Positions 57,249-64,000 of a stretch of DNA of 64,000 bases are shown one piece after another; within the stretch, counting starts at the first letter, position 1, and each line of letters begins with the position of its first letter. A model generated the notes under the pieces. That model saw only the letters and a list, made by a program, of their open reading frames with translations, had not been told where the DNA came from and made no database searches. The DNA lies in contig MNCI01002119.1 of assembly GCA_015680685.1 (NCBI GenBank), forward strand, positions 946,087-1,010,086, given 5' to 3'. The stretch comes from Gnetum montanum (taxonomy: Eukaryota; Streptophyta; Gnetopsida; Gnetales; Gnetaceae). A program made the position numbers and the translations under genes.

Positions 57249-58119
57249 TGATGAGTGGCAAGGTACCCCTATGTCCAACCATATGAGTCACAATGTGTTC
57301 ATGTGCAATCTAGTTAAATTTCATGGACTCTACAGTTTATGGTACATTAGTCTTCTAGGAAGTGAACCTTACCCTAAGATCATTCGTTGTCTTCCCAATT
57401 ACACTTGTGAAGCATAATGGCATGGTTAAGAGTAATCGAGGCATATCATTTTTATCATTTTATGTTTTATGTTTTTAGGTGCTTGAAGAGAGTGAGAGAG
57501 AGATAGAGTAATTTAATGACTAATCTAAATTAACTAACTAACTAGTCTCTAACTAATCCTAACATAAGCATTTGTTCCCACTTTCCATACACGTCCTGAA
57601 CCCACGTATCCACTACTAGGTTACCAAGCGCTATGCTATTCAGCATACTAAGCACCAACACTGTTGAGATTACCAAGCGGATGCATGTTACGCTCAAAGT
57701 GATCATACTTATGTATTTAATCTATCTAGCCTAGCTTGCTTAATCATCTTAATTAGCTTAATTACTAGAAAATATTGAATAGCTGATTGAAAACATTAAA
57801 TGCATAAATGAAATATTTAATCTATCTAAAATGTTGCAAGGTTTATTAGAAAGCTTGTATTTATTGCCACACATACTATTGTGATCAGGTACAACAATGC
57901 TTGAATAAAGATTCGTACACTCAATGACTCTTACTATGGGCACTCAGGAGAAATATTCTAACTTTCAAATGTAAAAATTGTAAGAGTTTGGCTACTATTA
58001 TGAATCTAAGTGCCATAAATGTAGTTGGTGAGCACATATTTATAGTTGAAAAGTGAACCCTACATCAACAATGCTTCATCGACAAGGCCTCATTGACACA
58101 ACCCAACCACAATTCATCA
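57249..58119 (-). repeat. 5' LTR of element G
   Basis: 871 bp; begins TGATGAATTGTGGTTGGG at 58,119, matching the beginning of the 3' LTR (TGACAAGTCATGGTTTGG). TATAAATA (rc) at 58,037-58,044, box at 58,060-58,100. What follows at 58,120 is not part of G but the rest of the LTR of H. Confidence 0.87.
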
Positions 58120-58238
58120 ATGGGGCCCCATAGATGTAGCAAACGCTATGTCGATGCAGCCTTGTCGATGAGGCAACACCATGTAAATGGGGCCCCATTG
58201 ACCGAGGCTCATTGACCCGACACATTAACATTTCATCA
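58120..58238 (-). repeat. U3 start of the 3' LTR of element H
   Basis: 119 bp beginning TGATGAAATG at 58,238 on the minus strand. Dense in GC-rich words: ATGGGGCCCC at 58,120-58,129 and 58,187-58,196, GTCGATG, GAGGC. Together with 44,056-44,847 (minus the 5-bp duplication) it makes a 906-bp LTR, the normal length of the family. Confidence 0.85.
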
Positions 58239-58250
58239 TACCCCCATGAT
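58239..58250 (-). other. Polypurine tract, element H
   Basis: Minus strand ATCATGGGGGTA immediately before TGATGAAATG. Confidence 0.85.
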
Positions 58251-58477
58251 TAAATGAAAACTCATCCTCAAGTTCCCTTACAAAATTGGGAAGGTATGGA
58301 ATTATTGACTAACTCTTAACAAAACAAACTAACTTGACAAAATTGAGTGCCCAAGTGTACAAATCGCACAAATTACAAAAAATTATGGTGTTCATGACAC
58401 AAAATTGAATATCATGACATGGCTTTATAAAAATTGGGATAGCACATCCTTTGATTGCATGAAGATGGTGGAGAAGA

Positions 58478-61342
58478 TCAAATAGTCCCAAGCAGTGGTG
58501 GCTCCTAAGGCTCTGAAGGACCTTCGTCGGCTCTAGGCATGTGCAGTAGCTGAGGTGGCTTTGGTTGTCTTGTTGTGGCTGCGACCTCTAGTGGAAGGCA
58601 AAAGGTATTAAGTAATGTCTTCATCTTCTCCTCCTTACTCTATGGATCATTCATGGTCCACGTAGCATCAGCACTATTAACCAGAATGGGAACATCCCAT
58701 GGATAAGGCATTATTAGGAACATTTCCTTTACATTAACAAACTAGGCAACAAACTATTTGCATTTGATGTCAAATGCCTTAACTATGCTCTACAAAAATT
58801 GGTAGTCATTCATCCTCTTGGCCAAGTTCTTAGCAGTTGATCATTGATCTATGAATTATGCCTTGAGAACCTTAAGTTCAGTGTTAGCCACTGCAATCTT
58901 GTCCTTAGTGTCCTTGTGGTGCTTGAGCTTGGCCTCGTACAATAAGTACAAGTTGGCCACCTACTTCTCTAATTCAAATCATGGTTTTTTGGTAGTCAAC
59001 ATGGCCAAGTTTGCATAACAGAGATTGGCAAGCTCCACATACTCTGTCATCTCTTCAATCTGCAACTCCTTCATGTAGATTTCCACTTTGTTGTAGTCAT
59101 CTATCACATCAACAATGGGTTGCAAAAACTCTCTTCCTTATTGGAGTTTCTGGAGGATCTCATTTACCTTTGCCTTTACTAATTGGATGTGCTTCTCACT
59201 GACTTCTTTTTGTAGACCGACCTATTCTTTGTAATGGTCCTTAACTCTCTTAAATTTGAGAACCTCTTATTTCCAGGTGACTACCTCAATCACAATTTTC
59301 TTGTGAAGGGCATAGACTTCCTCCATAAAGATATTTCTATTTTTTGTTGCCAATCTCCTTACTTCTATATTTGGTTTGGCCAATTGCTTCTACTGTTGAT
59401 GGACAAAATCTGTTAACTATTGGTTATGCACATTAACATTTTATAGGTGATGATTTTCTACAGTCAATTGAACATTCTCCTAGCAAGTTTGATCGAAGGC
59501 CTTTTGAATCTCATGTTATGTGGCCTCTACTAAGGATCGATAGAATACCACCATCTTCATTGCACCCTCAACCCCTTTGAGTTTGGTGTGAAGTTGTTCC
59601 ATAGCCTCATCTCTTGTTAGTGCTAGGTTGAGGAATGCAGGATTGGTAATTTGGGCTCTTAGTTTGGCAACTTCTACAGCCAAGTATTCATTCTACTCCC
59701 TGGCTATTTCAAGTTGCCCCTCCAATATGATGTTTTTGCCCCTTGCCTTCAATAGCTCCGACTGGATTGCAGTAATGTTATCCAAAAGATCAAAGACATC
59801 CAAAAGTGGTTGCCCAATTCCCACTAGTTGGTCTAGTAGTTCTTCATGTTATGCTGCATTTATTTTGTCGCTTGTGGTTCTTGTGGATGTCTACACATCC
59901 TTGAGTGCGGTGATGTCTAGTATAGACACCACAAGTGCATTGAGAGTTTTGGCAATACGATTAGTGACCACTTCTACTGCTACCTCTTGCCCTTAGCGTT
60001 GCATCACCAATACAGTTTCCCCTTCACCCTCCTCCAAGCACATTGAGAAGGTTGCAAAGTTTCTAGAGATTCTTGGGAGTGTCTATTATTCTACAAGAGA
60101 TACTGTGACCTCTCTAATGCTTGGATTCAACCTTGTGAGCAATTGTGTTATTTAGACTAAGAAAATGGATACACCCTCACCCATCAAGCTAATCATTCGG
60201 GCCATCTCATTATTGTGACTCATGGCTGGTCTATATATGTATGGGTTTCCACCACTTGTGCTTGCTTGTTGCTCTTGTTCACTCAAGAGCCATTCTCTTT
60301 GTTCTTGCAACTATTGGGCAGTTGCAGTGATGTCTAACATTGTTGTTTGAGTGGTAGGTGGAGGTGGTGGTCACTACTCGCCTTGTTGAATTATGGTTGT
60401 AGGTGTCTTGTCCTTCATCAATTCTACCCAATTGGTGATCAAAATAGTTCTAATAGTATCATTTGTGTAACAAATTATCCCTCCCCTTCGATAGAGTTTC
60501 CTATTGAGGCATGGAAAGGGGAGTGCCTTTCTTTCGCATTCATTTTCTTTAAATTGCTTCTTCATCTCTAAATAGATCAACTGTGGAAGGTTGATTGGGA
60601 ATCTTCCACTTAGAGCAGTGCATGCTTAGGCAGAGAAGGTGGTGATTTTACTTGGCCTTAGCATGGGATTGAGGTGGAAGGCCGAAATCTTGTAGTAAAT
60701 CCTCTCTACCGATGTGAGCATGACAAACTCTTTGTGGTTGATACCATAACACCGTTGCACCCATTATTTCTTGATATTTGGATCCACCTACATTGGGATC
60801 TTAGTAAGGTTCATCCTCGTTTTGGACAATCCAAGTGCTACAGCAATGGCTTGTGTTGAGTAGAACATTTAGATGTCCTTGATTTTCATCGTTGATCCAG
60901 GTTGCCTATTGTTCCAGAATAGGAATGTCTCTTCCATATACCACTCCCTAGTAGAAGTCATGATTGGCCACGTGGGAGAGGTCTTTAGTTGGTTTTGCAC
61001 TTCTTTTGGTGCATGCTCCAAGAAAGGGCCAAAGTTAAACTCGTGGAGCATAGATTTTTGGACCTCCCTTAATTTGATTTGATTCAAGTAGGCCTCTATT
61101 AAGGTCATCTCGAGGTTTGTTGGTTGTGTTGGTGCATCATCCCAATGGGAGTGTTCTATTGCTACTGCTGCTAGTTCTAGAATTTGTTTAATAGATTTCA
61201 CTTTTCCCTCTTCCCTAAGAGGACCTATGGCATGGGTTACCAATGGTTCTTCTTGGGGATGTTCTTGGCCACTTCCCATTCTAGGTCATTTCTCCCTTGG
61301 TTGGAACGGTCCTAAATGCATGTGCTTTCCTTTTGGTGCCAT
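58478..61342 (-). pseudogene. ORF3 of element H: long coiled-coil protein, frame kept over 955 codons
   Basis: ATG at 61,342 (MAPKGKHMHLG), stop at 58,478; 2,865 nt, an exact multiple of three. The two longest open stretches (61,279-60,869 and 60,580-60,374) are both in the frame of the ATG. N-terminal module: HEFNFGPFLEHAPKEVQNQL, then EWYMEETFLFWNNRQPGSTM, later FPCLNRKLYRRGGIICYTND, matching D. The rest is charged, coiled-coil-like sequence ending ...EPPLLGTI. Several in-frame stops. Similarity to the PF20167-type plant transposon-protein domain is tentative. Confidence 0.72.
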
Positions 61343-61649
61343 CTACGATCACAACACATCCATGGATTAGTAGATATAATGTGTAACTTTAAAGTTTTGA
61401 ATACCTTTTCTTGGTAGTTAGTTAGTTACACTTTGGCTAAGGTTGGACCATGGCAGGTTGATTATTTTATTCATTAATTATTTATTATTTATTATAAATG
61501 TCACTGAAGCTTGTTGGAAAGGTTTAACTCTTGTAATTTGGTGTTTGATAGTTGATTTTTCAGTTAAACCTTTATGGGATTCGGAAAAAATTGTGAAAAA
61601 TTTTCTATCAAAAATGGCACATTTTTGGCTTCCATGATAAAGAGCTTAC
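61343..61649 (-). other. Predicted leader intron upstream of ORF3, element H
   Basis: Donor CTAGGG|GTAAGCTC at 61,649 and acceptor TGATCGTAG|ATGGCACC at 61,343, 307 nt, T-rich before the acceptor in part. Splicing would place the ATG at the first base of exon 2. Donor equivalents are seen in G (GTAAACTC) and B (GCAAGCTC), acceptor equivalent in D (TGATTGCAG|ATG). Confidence 0.5.
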
Positions 61650-61796
61650 CCCTAGTAGCTACAAGGTCGAAGAATGGAGTGATTTGGATAAATGGTTTGT
61701 AAGTTATGGGCTCTGGAATGTTCTAGGCTTTGAAAATTTGCAAAACTTCTTTGGTGTTTGTGAGAAAATGTAAAATTTTCTAAGTGGAATTGTGCC

Positions 61797-61868
61797 TATT
61801 TATATTATTTTTCCCTTATGTTGATGGGGCCTCCCTCGATGGGGCCCCGTATATGGGGCCCATCAGCA
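61797..61868 (-). promoter_or_regulatory. Candidate internal promoter of ORF3, element H
   Basis: Minus-strand TATAAATA at 61,797-61,804, with a GC-rich box behind it (61,819-61,868) holding ATGGGGCCCC (61,839-61,848) and two further GGGGCC words. The same ATGGGGCCCC occurs twice in the U3 of this element's own LTR. Confidence 0.6.
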
Positions 61869-61869
61869 A

Positions 61870-63480
61870 AAATTTTCAAATGTTAATATCTCAAAAAATA
61901 TATGAATTTTTCAATGAAATTAGGGTCCATGGAATTTTAGAGAAGCCAAGAATATGATAAAATCATTAAAGAGGATCTTTGAAACCTTAAAAAATTGAAA
62001 AATTTGATGGAGAATGTATTTAATGAACAAAATATATAAAGCAACACATGGGCTGATGTGGAAGATGGGTGTACGAAAGATTTAGGTTGCAAGAATGCCT
62101 AAGGATAAGGTGCTTAATGAACCCAACCAAGGGATATGCAAGTGGATCCTCCCCATAGTAGGCACATGCCCTTTTTGCCCTTGCATAACCTCAACCTAAG
62201 GAGTCTGTGGGCCCTAGAGGTGACTAATGGTCAATGGAAGTTAAGGACCAAAACCCGAAAGATTCTATCTAAGAATTTAAGTACATCAGACCAAGACATG
62301 AAACCAAGAACATGGACACCAACAATGAGATGAGTTATGGACAACATAAATGGATGATGTAGAAGGTGGAATGGAGTTGCAACTAAGGTCATAAGAAGTC
62401 CTTTGTAGAGGTTATGTTTAAAATGACTTGAGAGCTCCATCCTTAATCCAGACCAAAACCAACTTCTTTTAATGACTTTGCATCATCACTCCAAAATCAA
62501 TCCACCCCCTTGAGACACAAGAGTGTTCCCATAAAACAACCATCATTCCATAAAGAGAAGAAAAGATAAGCAGGAAGTGAGATAGGGCTTTAGTTAGAGG
62601 GGACCTTTAGGCATGGGTAACATTTCCTTCTAGTCCCATAACAAATGCTTGTAGCCCATTTATTTGTCTAAGGGATGTGCTTTGAATTCCCATCATGTGT
62701 TTTTTTGTTTGTTTGTTTATTTTTTTTCTTTTTGGATGGGAACCACACCATGCAAAGACTTTATTTAACTTCCTATTATTGAAATATGGAACGGTAAGAA
62801 GTCAATGAAAAACACTCAAGCACCCAAGTAGAAGAGTATAAAGAGTATTGAGTTCCTTTGAAGTCACACCCTATACAAACGTTTGAATCCTTCATAATTC
62901 TGAAAACTACCAAGGTCACAATGTTATTAAAAGTTGATTTAATGAAAGGGATCTCAAACTTCCAAAACCATAGAGGTTGTGCATGGATGGATGTCGTGGA
63001 CTTACTACCTATTCCATGAAAAAGAAACCATGACTAGGTCATTGGTACTCAAAAATGGACTATGTCATAGCAGAAACCACCATTAGTAGTAGCCATAGCA
63101 CCACTATGTCCTATTGGCAATAAAGCATTTTTATTAGCAAAAATTTGAAAATCACATTCAAACAAAACAAAGTGAAATATATAAGAAAGTGTAAAATATC
63201 CAATAAAGATTAAAATGTACTAATGATGGTGTAAAATAAAAAATGGTGTAAAAATAGGAAAAAATTTGAAAATAAAAAATTTGTAAAATAAATAACTTTC
63301 AAAATCAAAAATGTGGAAACAAAAAATAGAAAAATTGAGAAGCCATGTGGATGATTAGCATGGATGACCATCTCCACCATGACCGAGTTGGAAGGAGGAG
63401 ATTCAAAAAATTGAGCGTGATTGTTCATTCGTTGAGGTATTTGTTGCACTAACTTGCTTGGGTACATGGAAAAGGTTTAC
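61870..63480 (-). other. Element H spacer between integrase and internal promoter
   Basis: Noncoding; homologous to the spacers of A, B and G; T-rich run with GTTTGTTTG repeats at 62,700-62,730. Confidence 0.65.
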
Positions 63481-64000
63481 TTGTTGGATGTTGACCAATT
63501 GCCTTTTATTTAGGCTCTTAGGTTTGTATATGGTCATGGTCCCAAAAGAAAAGGTTTCGACAATTTTATAAGGTCCCTACCACAATGTTTGGAACTTTGT
63601 TTTCTAAGGTACGTGTGGGGGGTTCTAGTAGAGAACCTTATCTCCCTATTGAAATTTCACTTTCTATATTCTAAGGTCATGCCATTGTTTGTTGAATGCC
63701 TTGTGCACTTCATTGAAAGATAGGGTCACCAATCGATTCATCTAGCACATTGAGGTTGATTAGTCTTTCTTTTTGGGCTAGACTTATGTCAAGATTCAAG
63801 TCACAGGCTGTTAAAAGTATATGAAGCACAAATTGAATCATGAGCATTGAAAGTTTCCTCTACACTAACTCATAGGAAGAATAGCCAATAGGAAGTTTCC
63901 ATGTTGAGCAATAGGCCCATAGGGCATTGTTGAGTTTTGTGCTCCAATCTTTCCTATATTTGCTTAAGGTCCTTGTTAGGATCTTTATAATCTCCCTATT
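63480..64000 (-). pseudogene. Integrase C-terminal remnant, element H
   Basis: Aligned on the minus strand with 51,080-51,560 of G and 1,090-1,540 of A: the region around the GPY/F module (63,560-63,660) and the conserved segment before it (63,840-63,990). Cut by the window edge. Broken frames. Confidence 0.65.

Larger units (their letters stand above)
44848..58119 (-). mobile_element. Element G: complete 13.3-kb Athila-like retrotransposon, nested in the LTR of H
   Basis: Minus strand: 5' LTR 57,249-58,119, primer-binding site, gag, protease, RT, RNase H, integrase, 1.6-kb spacer, internal promoter, ORF3, polypurine tract, 3' LTR 44,848-45,757. Flanking words ACGGG (44,843-44,847) and ATGGG (58,120-58,124) form a 5-bp target duplication with one C/T change. 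Joining the two flanks recreates one family LTR (element H). All genes carry stops. This copy gives the full order of the family and was used to place fragments of the others. Confidence 0.9.
58120..64000 (-). mobile_element. Element H: Athila-like retrotransposon, right part, continues past window
   Basis: Minus strand, from the right edge: integrase remnant, spacer, internal promoter, leader intron, ORF3, polypurine tract, U3 start of the 3' LTR (58,120-58,238). The rest of that LTR is at 44,056-44,847, across the G insertion. Gag, RT and the 5' LTR lie to the right of the window. Confidence 0.85.

Noticed and set aside
57249-58238. A single LTR shared by two tandem elements (primer-binding site on the left, polypurine tract on the right)
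   Set aside because: A second LTR start (TGATGAATTG) at 58,119 and the ACGGG/ATGGG flanks show it is G's own LTR followed by the cut end of H's LTR.
1-64000. CRISPR arrays, bacterial operons, rRNA or intact tRNA genes
   Set aside because: No regularly spaced short repeats, no prokaryotic gene density and no clover-leaf sequence seen; tRNA-like words are only the primer-binding sites and weak SINE boxes.

Overview
This is a window of plant nuclear DNA: AT-rich, poor in CpG outside one gene, with a single intact intron-rich gene set among nested LTR retrotransposons and a decayed Helitron-like region. The host gene is a 14-exon homologue of Arabidopsis HEAT INTOLERANT 4 (HIT4), so the source is a land plant, most likely a seed plant. 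The species cannot be told from the sequence. There are two single-base gaps (n) at about 38,447 and 38,536.

Layout. Positions 1-24,276 are a three-level nest. Minus-strand element B (5' LTR 23,427-24,276) was invaded in its third ORF by minus-strand element A (5' LTR 14,443-15,307). A was in turn invaded in gag by plus-strand element D (6,233-13,421). The 3' ends of A and B lie left of the window. Positions 24,725-27,760 are an old minus-strand LTR (J) split by a short plus-strand relative of D (F). Positions 27,760-31,530 are AT-rich and gene-free, with two weak SINE-like relics. Positions 31,738-37,474 (minus) are the HIT4-like gene with CpG-rich first exon and promoter. Positions 38,215-43,430 hold a fold-back repeat and two related Helitron-type relics: a PIF1-like helicase piece, and a piece resembling the DUF6570-type protein of Helitrons, each preceded by the same leader and minisatellite. 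Positions 44,056-64,000 are a second nest. Complete 13.3-kb element G (44,848-58,119, minus) sits in the U3 of the 3' LTR of element H (44,056-44,847 plus 58,120 to the right edge).

The retrotransposons are Athila-like Ty3/gypsy elements: LTRs of about 0.8-0.9 kb with TGATGA...TCATCA-type ends, a primer-binding site matching the 3' end of tRNA-Asp, gag-protease-RT-RNase H-integrase order, a spacer of about 1.6 kb, and a third ORF (ORF3) of about 930-955 codons after integrase. ORF3 encodes a long coiled-coil protein with an N-terminal part resembling the plant 'transposase_32'/mobile-domain family. All copies are decayed, mostly by nonsense transitions without frame loss.

The most interesting observation is that ORF3 appears to be a transcription unit inside the retroelement. 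In each of the four elements where the region is visible (B, D, G, H), a TATA box adjoined by a repetitive box lies 0.35-0.5 kb upstream of ORF3. In G and H, and less well in B, this is followed by a likely splice donor and acceptor in the leader. The same TATA-plus-box module is in the LTR U3, and the box in the internal promoter matches the box of the same element's own LTR: GATATCGC type in D, GGCCTAGTC/GGCCTCATCGA in B, ATGGGGCCCC in H. D and F lack pol and look non-autonomous; D retains ORF3 with its own promoter.
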